Shown piece by piece: positions 1 through 5,668 of a DNA stretch of 6,495 nucleotides. Where the stretch lies: the NCBI GenBank assembly GCA_041584475.1, contig JBFHDX010000161.1:1-6495 (forward strand). Reading direction: 5' to 3'. A program made the translations under genes and the position numbers. Each line of letters begins with the position of its first letter. The stretch's first letter is position 1. Below the pieces are notes generated by a model that worked only from the letters and a program-made list of their open reading frames with translations, searched no databases and was not told the DNA's origin. The stretch is from JBFHDX01 sp041584475 (GTDB lineage: Bacteria > Pseudomonadota > Alphaproteobacteria > UBA8366 > JADFVY01).

Positions 1-1
1 C

Positions 2-214
2 GCCGAGAAGGGCTACGACCCGTCGTTCGGCGCCCGCCCGCTCGGCCGCGTCATCCAGGAGCACATCAAGAAGCCGCTCGCCGAGGAGCTGCTCTTCGGC
101 AAGCTCGCCAAGGGCGGACTCGTCCGCGTCGAGCTCAGCGGCGACAAGCTGGTGCTCAAATTCCCGCCGGCCGATGCGGGCAAGCCGAAAGTGCCGGTGC
201 CCGTCGAAGGCTGA
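2..214 (+). CDS. clpA: ATP-dependent Clp protease ATP-binding subunit ClpA, C-terminal fragment
   Basis: The 3' end of clpA; the gene begins before the window. The 70 visible residues match the C-terminal D2-small domain of ClpA-type AAA+ unfoldases. The segment GYDPSFGARPLGRVIQEHIK is the sensor-2 region, with the GAR arginine that contacts ATP, and it is followed by KPLAEELLFGKL and a short beta-rich tail. ClpA forms a hexameric ring on the ClpP peptidase and unfolds substrates, including N-degron proteins delivered by ClpS, in the cytoplasm. The protein ends in a lysine/proline-rich tail (KPKVPVPVEG) unlike the E. coli tail, which varies in this family. ClpB and ClpC share the GARPL motif, but the KKPLAEELLFGKL context favours ClpA. 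No ClpS or ClpP gene is visible. Transcription converges on the leftward unit that follows. Confidence 0.93.
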   Translation, partial: AEKGYDPSFGARPLGRVIQEHIKKPLAEELLFGKLAKGGLVRVELSGDKLVLKFPPADAGKPKVPVPVEG

Positions 215-241
215 CGTCCGCGCGGTACGGGTCGCACAACG

Positions 242-274
242 AAAAAAGGGGCCGTCGCCTGGGGGCGACGGCCC
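242..274 (-). terminator. Rho-independent terminator of the leftward small protein/acyltransferase unit
   Basis: A perfect 11-bp stem (249-259 paired with 264-274) with the 4-nt loop TGGG is followed on the minus strand by a run of six T (242-247 read in reverse). This is a canonical intrinsic terminator about 55 nt past the stop codon of the small membrane protein. On the + strand the stem is followed by CTGTCACG with no T-run, so it should end clpA transcription poorly, although the hairpin could still protect the clpA mRNA 3' end. Confidence 0.85.
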
Positions 275-329
275 TGTCACGTTCGATGCGGCCCGGTGAG
301 CGTGGCGAAACCCGCCCGCCGAACCGCGT

Positions 330-488
330 CTAGGGCAAGAGAGACAGGAATACGAGCGTCCCGAAGAGCGACATCGCGACGACGAAGAACGCCGTATAGC
401 CGGCGATCGCCCAGCCGGCCGCGCCGAGGCGACGCCTTATGCCTTTGCCGCGGCGATAGGGGATCGGGGCCTGTTCCGGTGCCATCAT
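330..488 (-). CDS. Small single-pass membrane protein, uncharacterised
   Basis: A 52-residue protein starting MMAPEQAPIPYRR. A basic segment (RRGKGIRRRLG, about residues 12-22) is followed by one hydrophobic span from about residue 23 to the end (AIAGYTAFFVVAMSLFGTLV lies inside it). The charge pattern predicts the N-terminus in the cytoplasm and a C-terminus ending in the membrane. I do not recognise a family. The start at 488 is chosen because GGAG lies 8 nt upstream (497-500); a GTG start at 521 would add 11 residues but has no clear Shine-Dalgarno site. The ATG at 485 is also possible. It lies 126 bp downstream of the acyltransferase on the same strand and is followed by a strong terminator, which supports a real transcribed unit. 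It could be expressed with the acyltransferase or alone. Reality of the gene is likely; function is unknown. Confidence 0.62.
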   Translation of the reverse strand: MMAPEQAPIPYRRGKGIRRRLGAAGWAIAGYTAFFVVAMSLFGTLVFLSLLP

Positions 489-496
489 CGCTCGAA

Positions 497-500
497 CTCC
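497..500 (-). promoter_or_regulatory. Ribosome binding site deciding the start of the small membrane protein
   Basis: GGAG on the minus strand, 8 nt before the ATG at 488. It supports the 52-residue form over the longer GTG-started form. Confidence 0.5.
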
Positions 501-527
501 GGGCCAACTCGGGACGCTCACAGCATC

Positions 528-542
528 GCCGCAAATTGCGGC
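528..542. repeat. 15-nt perfect palindrome upstream of the small membrane protein
   Basis: GCCGCAAATTGCGGC is a 7+1+7 perfect inverted repeat lying about 40 nt upstream of the start codon at 488, in the gap between the acyltransferase and the small protein. Size and position fit either an operator for a dimeric regulator or a short RNA hairpin in the leader. No T-run follows it on either strand, so it is not an intrinsic terminator. Function is inferred from position only. Confidence 0.4.
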
Positions 543-614
543 CGGCCCGTGACGCGATCTGGACGATTTCGTGGACGCGGGCGCCGGGTAATGCCGGCGA
601 ACAGGCCGGGTCGC

Positions 615-1778
615 CTATGTCTCGCCGCGCCTGAACGGCGTCGCCGCGGCGAGCGCCTCTATCTCGCGCCCGACCTGCCGCCGCTCGCGCTCGACGAAAT
701 GACGCACCGGTTCGCGCAGGCCCGGGTCGGCGATCCAGTGGGCGCTGTAGGTCCGCACGGGCAGATAGCCGCGCTGGATCTTGTGCGGGCCCTGGGTGCC
801 CGCCTCGACACGTTGCAACCCGTTGGCGATCGCGAAATCGATCGCACGGTAGTAGCACGCCTCGAAATGCAGGAACCGGTAGTCGCCGTCGGCGCCCCAG
901 TTGCGCCCGTACAGGGCGTCGCGCCCGACGAGGTTCAGCGCCCCCGCCACCGGACGACCGTTGAGGTCGGCCATGACCAGCATCACCCGGTCGCCGAGCC
1001 GCTCCGAGAGCAGGGCGAAAAAGTCCCGGTTGAGATAGGGATAACCCCACTTCCGGTCGTAGGTGTCGACATAGAATCGATGGAAGGCGTCCCAGTCTCG
1101 CGGCCGGATGTCGGCGCCGCACAGGATCCGGGTGCGGATGCCCGCCTCGGCGACGCGCCGGCGTTCCCGGGCGATCTGCTTGCGCTTGCGGCTCATCAGC
1201 GCGGCGAGGAAGTCGTCGAAACTCCGGTAGCCCTGGTTTTGCCAGTGGAACTGCATGCCGTGACGGACCAGCCAGTCTGCTTCCGCGAAACGCTCGATCT
1301 GCGGCGGCGACACGAACGTCACATGCACCGAGCTGAGGCCGTGGCGTCGCGCCATCTGCAGCATGCCGGCAATCAGCGCGCGCTCCGCGGTCTCCTCCCC
1401 CGTCCCGGGTCGCGCCAGCAGCCGTCGTCCCGGCACCGGGGTGAAGGGCACCGCGCACTGCAGTTTCGGGTAGTAGCGGCCGCCGGCGCGCTCGTAGGCG
1501 TCCGCCCAGCCCCAGTCGAAGACGTACTCCCCCTGGCTGTGCCCCTTGACGTAGAGCGGTGCGACCGCGACGACCGAGCGGTCCGGCCCCTCGACCGCGA
1601 GGTGACGCGGCAGCCAGCCGGTTTCGGCCGAGATGCACGCGGACTCCTCGAGTGCCCTGAGGAACGCGTGGCACAGGAACGGGTCGTCATCGCCGGCGCA
1701 GGCATCCCACTGCCGCGCATCGATGTCGGCGATGCGCTCCACCATTCTGACCGTGATCTGCTCACGCCCGTCTGGCAT
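615..1778 (-). CDS. FemAB-like N-acyltransferase (GNAT fold, DUF482/COG3146 type)
   Basis: A 387-residue protein matching the family labelled 'peptidoglycan biosynthesis/recognition' (FemAB_like, Pfam PF04339), which has a tandem GNAT-like acyltransferase fold. Visible hallmarks are WLPRHLAVEG (55-64), the block GEYVFDWGWADAYERAGGRY (83-102), YPKLQCAVPFTPVPGRRLL (103-121), a basic helix with SRKRKQIARERRR (196-208), YLNRDFFALL (248-257), YGRNWGA (290-296), FEACYYRAIDFAI (305-317) and the C-terminal EAGTQGPHKIQRGYLP (325-340). By fold it should transfer an acyl or aminoacyl group to an amine, but the substrate of this subfamily is not established; the peptidoglycan link is by homology to FemAB. 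No signal peptide or membrane span is visible, so it is probably cytoplasmic. The ATG at 1778 has GGAGG (1783-1787) 4 nt upstream. Length is typical for the family. It is divergent from the YjgR-type gene and upstream of the small membrane protein. Confidence 0.9.
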   Translation of the reverse strand: MPDGREQITVRMVERIADIDARQWDACAGDDDPFLCHAFLRALEESACISAETGWLPRHLAVEGPDRSVVAVAPLYVKGHSQGEYVFDWGWADAYERAGGRYYPKLQCAVPFTPVPGRRLLARPGTGEETAERALIAGMLQMARRHGLSSVHVTFVSPPQIERFAEADWLVRHGMQFHWQNQGYRSFDDFLAALMSRKRKQIARERRRVAEAGIRTRILCGADIRPRDWDAFHRFYVDTYDRKWGYPYLNRDFFALLSERLGDRVMLVMADLNGRPVAGALNLVGRDALYGRNWGADGDYRFLHFEACYYRAIDFAIANGLQRVEAGTQGPHKIQRGYLPVRTYSAHWIADPGLREPVRHFVERERRQVGREIEALAAATPFRRGET

Positions 1779-1800
1779 GTTCCCTCCGCTGGCTGCATAG

Positions 1801-1828
1801 AGATTAGGCCGACGATTCGCGCACGCAA
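1801..1828 (-). promoter_or_regulatory. Weak candidate promoter for the acyltransferase
   Basis: On the minus strand, TTGCGT (1828-1823) and TAATCT (1806-1801) are 16 nt apart and would start transcription about 15 nt before the ATG at 1778. The match to sigma-70 consensus is modest, and this is inferred by position in the divergent intergenic region. Confidence 0.2.
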
Positions 1829-1860
1829 GCTGACAGACGTCACGCCGCCGCCGGCGCGGC

Positions 1861-1890
1861 TTGACACCGACCGTCGCCCGCCGCGATCAT
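1861..1890 (+). promoter_or_regulatory. Candidate sigma-70 promoter for the YjgR-type ATPase and methyltransferase
   Basis: A perfect TTGACA -35 box (1861-1866) is followed after 18 nt by GATCAT (1885-1890), which matches four of six positions of the -10 consensus. Transcription would start near 1897, leaving a leader of about 40 nt before the chosen start at 1935. It lies in the 156-bp divergent intergenic region, where a promoter is expected. Confidence 0.45.
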
Positions 1891-1922
1891 CGGACCGCAG
1901 GCCCGGACGACCGGGCGCAGGC

Positions 1923-1926
1923 AGGA
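1923..1926 (+). promoter_or_regulatory. Ribosome binding site supporting the ATPase start at 1935
   Basis: AGGA lies 8 nt before the ATG at 1935. The ATG at 1926 overlaps this site and has only a weak CAGG 4 nt upstream. The ATG at 1947 has no purine-rich site at the right distance, although it would give the 500 residues seen in E. coli YjgR. Confidence 0.4.
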
Positions 1927-1934
1927 TGCGCGAA

Positions 1935-3449
1935 ATGCCAGCGACCATGGATTTCCTCGTTGCCGGCGGCGAGCGCCGGCACGCCCTGATGTTGCGCTAC
2001 GCGAACCGCCACGGCCTGATCACCGGGGCGACGGGGACCGGCAAGACGGTAACGCTGCAGGTGCTGGCCGAGGGGTTCGCCGGCGCCGGCGTGCCGGTGT
2101 TCGTCGCCGACGTCAAGGGTGACCTCTCCGGATTGAGCCAGGCCGGCGCGGCGTCTTCGAAGATCGCCGAGCGTACGCGCAAGCTGGGCATCGACGGCTA
2201 CGCTCCCGCCCCGGCGCCGGTCATCTTCTGGGACCTGTTCGGCGAAAAAGGCCACCCGGTGCGCGCCACCGTATCCGACATGGGCCCGCTGCTGCTCGGC
2301 CGCCTGCTCAACCTGAACGACGTGCAGAGCGGCGTGCTCGACATCGTTTTCAAAGCCGCCGACGACAACGGCATGTTGCTGATCGACCTGAAGGATCTGC
2401 GGGCGATGCTGAACTTCGTCGCGGACAACGCGGCGGAGGTCAGGGCCGCCTATGGGAATGTGGGGAAGTCGTCGATCGGCGCGATCCAGCGCGGGCTGCT
2501 GACGCTCGAACAGCAGGGCGGCGACCGCTTCTTCGGAGAGCCCGCGCTCGACCTCGCCGATCTCATGCTCACGGCACCGGACGGCTCCGGCGCGGTGAAC
2601 GTGCTGGCCGCCGACACACTCATGCAGAGCCCGCGCCTCTATGCCACTTTCCTGCTGTGGCTGCTCTCGGAGCTGTTCGAGGGGCTGCCCGAGGTCGGCG
2701 ATACCGATCGGCCGAAGCTCGTGTTCTTCTTCGACGAGGCGCACCTGCTGTTCGATGACGCGCCTAAGGCGTTGGTCGACAAGGTGGAGCAGGTTGTGCG
2801 ATTGATCCGCTCCAAGGGCGTTGGCGTCTATTTCGTCACGCAGAACCCGCTGGATATCCCCGACGAGATCCTCGGCCAGCTCGGCAACCGGATTCAGCAT
2901 GCGCTGCGCGCCTACACGCCGCGTGACCAGAAGGCGGTGCGCGCCGCGGCCGAGACGTTCCGTCCGAATCCAAAGCTGGACACCGAAGCGGCGATCACCG
3001 AGCTCGGCGTCGGCGAGGCGCTCGTCTCGCTGCTCGGCGAAGGCGGCGTGCCCGGGATCGTCGACCGTGCACTGGTCGCGCCGCCGCGCAGCCGCATCGG
3101 CCCGGCAACCGCGGTCGAACGGGCGGGCGTAATGACCGACAGTCCGGTAGCGGGCCTGTACGATCAGGCGGTCGATCGCGAATCCGCGTTCGAGGTGCTG
3201 CAGGCGCGTGCCGCCGAAGCGCAGCCGCGCCGCGGCACCGGTCGCTGGGAACGCCCCGCCGGTGCGGACCGGCGTGGCGCCGGCGCCGACTCGGGGGCGA
3301 AGCGGGGCACGGTCGAGCGCGTCCTGTTCGGTGACGGTCGCCGGCAGGGACTGGCCGAGGCGATGGCCAAGAGCGCCGTCCGTTCGGTTGGGCGGCGCAT
3401 CGGCAACGAGATCGCGCGCGGCATTCTCGGCTCCATCTTCCGGCGATGA
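1935..3449 (+). CDS. HerA-like P-loop ATPase, YjgR/DUF853 family
   Basis: A 504-residue protein closely resembling E. coli YjgR along its whole length. The Walker A motif GATGTGKT is at 31-38, inside the family block ANRHGLITGATGTGKTVTLQ (23-42). PVFVADVKGDLSGL follows, then GEKGHPVRATVSDMGPLLLG, LNDVQSGVLDIVFKA and SIGAIQRGLLTLEQQGGD. The Walker B motif LVFFFDEAH is at 262-270 with the catalytic Asp267-Glu268, and RLIRSKGVGVYFVTQNPLDI and LGQLGNRIQHALRAYTPRDQ come after it. The end resembles the YjgR C-terminus (ILFGDG, MAKSAVRSVGRRI). HerA/FtsK-type ATPases are hexameric motors that often act on DNA, but YjgR itself has no established role. No membrane span is visible. A variable linker rich in Arg, Gly and Ala (about 425-460) precedes the tail. 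The start at 1926, 1935 or 1947 is uncertain. The stop overlaps the next gene by ATGA, so the two are likely cotranscribed and translationally coupled. Confidence 0.95.
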   Translation: MPATMDFLVAGGERRHALMLRYANRHGLITGATGTGKTVTLQVLAEGFAGAGVPVFVADVKGDLSGLSQAGAASSKIAERTRKLGIDGYAPAPAPVIFWDLFGEKGHPVRATVSDMGPLLLGRLLNLNDVQSGVLDIVFKAADDNGMLLIDLKDLRAMLNFVADNAAEVRAAYGNVGKSSIGAIQRGLLTLEQQGGDRFFGEPALDLADLMLTAPDGSGAVNVLAADTLMQSPRLYATFLLWLLSELFEGLPEVGDTDRPKLVFFFDEAHLLFDDAPKALVDKVEQVVRLIRSKGVGVYFVTQNPLDIPDEILGQLGNRIQHALRAYTPRDQKAVRAAAETFRPNPKLDTEAAITELGVGEALVSLLGEGGVPGIVDRALVAPPRSRIGPATAVERAGVMTDSPVAGLYDQAVDRESAFEVLQARAAEAQPRRGTGRWERPAGADRRGAGADSGAKRGTVERVLFGDGRRQGLAEAMAKSAVRSVGRRIGNEIARGILGSIFRR

Positions 3450-4147
3450 CGCGGGAAACCAGCGGCAAGCCGCCACGGCCGTCCGCCTACCGGGCGGTGT
3501 GCGAGGGGGAGGCGCAGCCGACGCGCAAGCATTTCGCGCCGGCGGCGGAGCGCAATGCCGGGCCGATCCTGGCCGTGCTGCGCGACGTCGTGCCGGAAAC
3601 CGGGCGGGCGCTCGAGGTGGCGAGCGGCACCGGCCAGCACGTCGCCGCCTTTGCCCCGGCGTTCCCGGGGATCCGCTGGCAACCGAGCGACCCCGACGCC
3701 GACGCACGGGCCAGCATCGCGGCGTGGATCGAGGATGTCGGCCTGAACAATGTTGAGGCACCGATCGCGCTCGACGTCCTGCGGCCGCACTGGCATACGG
3801 CCGTCGCGGACGGGCTCGACATCGTCGTCTGCATCAATCTGCTGCATATCGCCCCGCGGGAGGCCTGCGTCGGGTTGATGGCCGGCGCAGGGCGGCTGCT
3901 GAGGGCCGGCGGATATCTCTATCTTTACGGGCCGTACCGGCGGGACGGCCGGCATACGGCTCCGAGCAACGCCGAGTTCGATCGCTCGCTGCGCGCCCGC
4001 AATCCGGCGTGGGGCGTGCGCGACGTCGAGGACGTCGAGCGCACCGCGGCGGAACATGGCTTCGTGCTGGCACGGCTCGTCGAGATGCCGGCGAACAACC
4101 TCTCGCTGCTGTTTCGGCGCGCGCCGAAGGCGTCGGCACGGCCTTGA
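3446..4147 (+). CDS. SAM-dependent methyltransferase, DUF938 family
   Basis: A 233-residue class I methyltransferase of the DUF938 (PF06080) type. Visible family blocks are FAPAAERNAGPILAVL (30-45), SAM-binding motif I LEVASGTGQH (56-65), the acidic WQPSDPDADA (78-87) that should hold the SAM ribose, INLLHIAPREACVGL (130-144), LYLYGPYRRDGRHTAPSN (158-175), the RNPAWGVRDVEDVE stretch (185-198) and the C-terminal EMPANNLSLLFRR (213-225). The substrate is unknown; the family also includes eukaryotic METTL26-like proteins. It is soluble with no signal peptide. The first 25 residues look like a non-conserved extension. The ATG at 3446 overlaps the stop of the ATPase gene by 4 nt and has no convincing Shine-Dalgarno site of its own, which suggests translation by coupling. 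It converges on the lipoprotein gene 49 bp away. Confidence 0.93.
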   Translation: MTRETSGKPPRPSAYRAVCEGEAQPTRKHFAPAAERNAGPILAVLRDVVPETGRALEVASGTGQHVAAFAPAFPGIRWQPSDPDADARASIAAWIEDVGLNNVEAPIALDVLRPHWHTAVADGLDIVVCINLLHIAPREACVGLMAGAGRLLRAGGYLYLYGPYRRDGRHTAPSNAEFDRSLRARNPAWGVRDVEDVERTAAEHGFVLARLVEMPANNLSLLFRRAPKASARP

Positions 4148-4196
4148 CGGCAGGGCGGGCGCGGCTCCGCTCGGTTTGATGAAGCGACGCCGGAGG

Positions 4197-4592
4197 CTAT
4201 TCGAGCGTGACGCTGCCCATTGTGATCACGCCCCCGCCCGACGTGGCGCCCGTGACGGTGGCGACGAATGTGACCGGCTGTCCGACCGCGAACGCGTCGC
4301 GCTGCGACAGCTTCACCGGAACCTCGACATCGTGCCCCGCGACGCCGTCCATATCGAGAAGCAGCCAAGCCTCCTCGGCGTAGTCGTCGCCGAAACGCCG
4401 TTCGACCGTGACGGTCTGGCCCGTCCAGCGCACGCGCTTGCCCTTGTACTCCGCGAAGGCGTCGTTGCCTTCGCGGGCCGCCGTCCGCGTATCCTCGAAT
4501 GCGATATCCTCGATCGGCGGCTCGCCGCAAGCGGCGAGGGCCGCCAGGATGGCCGCAACCGCGCCGGCCCGCGCCAGTGAACCTGGTTTCAC
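4197..4592 (-). CDS. Small lipoprotein with a probable OB-fold domain
   Basis: A 131-residue protein with a lipoprotein signal peptide: MKPGSLARAG, a hydrophobic core, and the lipobox LAAC with Cys22 as the lipidation site, followed by GEPPIED. The mature part (about 30-131) looks all-beta: AEYKGKRVRWTGQTVTV, an acidic/aromatic DDYAEEAWLLLDMDG stretch, a VEVPVKL strand, then VGQPVTFVATVTG and a final ITMGSVTLE strand. This pattern resembles tRNA_anti-like/OB-fold periplasmic domains, but the assignment is by pattern only. It has no recognised function and should sit in the inner or outer membrane facing the periplasm. The start is GTG at 4592, with GGGAG 8 nt upstream; an ATG at 4599 is in another frame and lies too close to that site. 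A candidate promoter and an upstream terminator suggest it is transcribed apart from the alpha-E gene. Confidence 0.82.
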   Translation of the reverse strand: MKPGSLARAGAVAAILAALAACGEPPIEDIAFEDTRTAAREGNDAFAEYKGKRVRWTGQTVTVERRFGDDYAEEAWLLLDMDGVAGHDVEVPVKLSQRDAFAVGQPVTFVATVTGATSGGGVITMGSVTLE

Positions 4593-4600
4593 CGTCCATT

Positions 4601-4605
4601 CTCCC
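4601..4605 (-). promoter_or_regulatory. Ribosome binding site deciding the GTG start of the lipoprotein
   Basis: GGGAG on the minus strand, 8 nt before the GTG at 4592. It favours the lipoprotein frame over the overlapping ATG at 4599, which is almost adjacent to the site. Confidence 0.5.
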
Positions 4606-4649
4606 GTCAGAACGGCACCGGCACGTGCAACCGCCGGCGCCCACGCTCA

Positions 4650-4676
4650 ACTATTCCTGAGCACGCATCCGATCAA
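4650..4676 (-). promoter_or_regulatory. Weak candidate promoter for the lipoprotein
   Basis: TTGATC (4676-4671) and AATAGT (4655-4650) on the minus strand each match four of six consensus positions, but their 15-nt spacing is short. It sits between the candidate alpha-E terminator and the lipoprotein start. Confidence 0.22.
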
Positions 4677-4697
4677 CAGGATTCTCGAGACGCACGC

Positions 4698-4717
4698 AAA
4701 TAAGCCGGTGCCCCGGC
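4698..4717 (-). terminator. Candidate intrinsic terminator after the alpha-E gene
   Basis: On the minus strand, GCCGG-GGCA-CCGGC (4717-4704) forms a 5-bp all-GC stem with a 4-nt loop and is followed at once by TTATTT (4703-4698). It starts 12 nt past the alpha-E stop codon. The stem is short and the T-run is interrupted, so termination may be partial. Confidence 0.45.
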
Positions 4718-4729
4718 CGGCGGCAATTC

Positions 4730-5668
4730 TCAGGCCGCGATGTCGGGCCGGAAATAGGTCCGCGCGATGCAGTCGTGAATTTCGCCGAGCATCACCTGGA
4801 GGCGATCGATGAACGTGGCCAGCTTACGCTGCTCGAGCAGGTCGAGATCCGCCTCGCGAACCGTCTTGCGCAGCCGGCGGATGACCTCGAGCGCGGCGCG
4901 GTTGTGCGGCAGGTCGGCGAGGCACGATTCGATCTCGCCGAGGCAATGGAAAATCGCGCGCGGGAAGTCCTCGTCCTTGAGCAGGAACTCGAGCACGTAG
5001 ATGCGCCGCACCGACTGATCGACATGCTGACGGTACATCTGGTAGCCGGACAGCGAGCGCAGCACGCTCATCCACTGGATCGTCTCGAAGGGGCGCAACC
5101 CGCCGCCCTGCTCGGGCAGCAGGTCGGCCGAGCGAACGTCGATGATGCGGCTGGTCATGTCGGTGCGCTCCAGATTGCGCCCCATGCGCAGGAAGCTGTA
5201 GCCGGTATCGTGACTCATCGTACCGCTCAGCAGGCCGGTCACCGTCTGGGCGCCGCGGATGATGCTGCGCAGATATTGGTCGCGATCGCGCGGTACCCGG
5301 CCTTTCTGCAGTCTCTCGACGGCCATGGTGTACAGCCCGCTGATCTCCTCCCACGCTTCGCGCGGCATCACGTCGCGCATGGTTCGCGCGTTCTCGCGCG
5401 CCGCCCGCAGGCTATTGATGATCGACCCGGCATTGCGCTCGTCGCCGACGAGGAAGGCGATCACGTTCTTCTCGGTCGGCGACTTGTAGAGCCGGCGAAA
5501 CAGCTGCGCGCTGCCGGTGATCGAGATCAGCGGCTCCCAGCCGGTCCGCGCCTTGACCGGCAGGTCGAGTTGCAGCAGGCCGTTCACGTTGACCACGCGG
5601 GCGGTGTTTTCCGCCCGTTCGATATGGCGCGCCAGCCAGTACAGGTTCTCGGCAACCCGTGACAGCAT
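4730..5668 (-). CDS. Alpha-E domain protein (DUF403, COG2307)
   Basis: A 312-residue, mostly alpha-helical protein matching the alpha-E family over its full length. Visible family blocks are the N-terminal MLSRVAENLYWLARHIERAE (1-20), RRLYKSPTEKNVIAFL (58-73), SIINSLRAARENARTMRDV (82-100), EAWEEI (104-109), FLRMGRNLERTDMTSRIIDV (159-178), YVLEFLLKDEDFPRAI (224-239) and HCLGEIESCL (241-250). The name comes from conserved Glu residues in the helices. No enzyme activity has been shown to my knowledge; the family is defined by its link to circularly permuted ATP-grasp ligases. The ATG at 5668 is preferred because the family begins MLSRVAENLYW; a GTG one codon earlier is possible. The ATG shares a base with the stop of the ATP-grasp gene (TGATG), indicating tight translational coupling. 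It should be soluble and cytoplasmic. Confidence 0.95.
   Translation of the reverse strand: MLSRVAENLYWLARHIERAENTARVVNVNGLLQLDLPVKARTGWEPLISITGSAQLFRRLYKSPTEKNVIAFLVGDERNAGSIINSLRAARENARTMRDVMPREAWEEISGLYTMAVERLQKGRVPRDRDQYLRSIIRGAQTVTGLLSGTMSHDTGYSFLRMGRNLERTDMTSRIIDVRSADLLPEQGGGLRPFETIQWMSVLRSLSGYQMYRQHVDQSVRRIYVLEFLLKDEDFPRAIFHCLGEIESCLADLPHNRAALEVIRRLRKTVREADLDLLEQRKLATFIDRLQVMLGEIHDCIARTYFRPDIAA

Noticed and set aside
582..599. Hairpin (6-bp stem, 6-nt loop) just past the acyltransferase stop codon
   Set aside because: No T-run follows on the minus strand, and such GC-rich short stems are common by chance in this sequence. It may stabilise the RNA but cannot be called a terminator.
277..1674. 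465-codon minus-strand open frame overlapping the acyltransferase
   Set aside because: An out-of-frame shadow of the acyltransferase with extreme Arg/Gly content and no motifs. It also crosses the small membrane protein gene.
549..1925. The frame of the YjgR-type gene stays open for about 460 codons upstream of its start
   Set aside because: It lies antisense to the well-supported acyltransferase, reads as Arg/Pro-rich sequence without family motifs, and YjgR homologues begin just before the ANRHGLITGATGTGKT block. It is a high-GC open frame, not an N-terminal extension.
1887..3761. 624-codon minus-strand open frame antisense to the ATPase and methyltransferase
   Set aside because: Arg/Ala-rich with no recognisable motif, and it mirrors the codon-position GC bias of the real + strand genes.
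4148..4196. Convergent gap between the methyltransferase and the lipoprotein, examined for a shared terminator
   Set aside because: No stem with a T-run on either strand; I see nothing supportable in it.
3925..4650. 241-codon minus-strand frame overlapping the lipoprotein
   Set aside because: Out of frame with the lipoprotein, Arg/Gly-rich, and runs into the methyltransferase. The lipoprotein frame has a clear signal peptide and lipobox.
4775..5662. 295-codon + strand open frame opposite the alpha-E gene
   Set aside because: An antisense shadow of a full-length, motif-rich alpha-E gene; no family resemblance and no ribosome site I could support.
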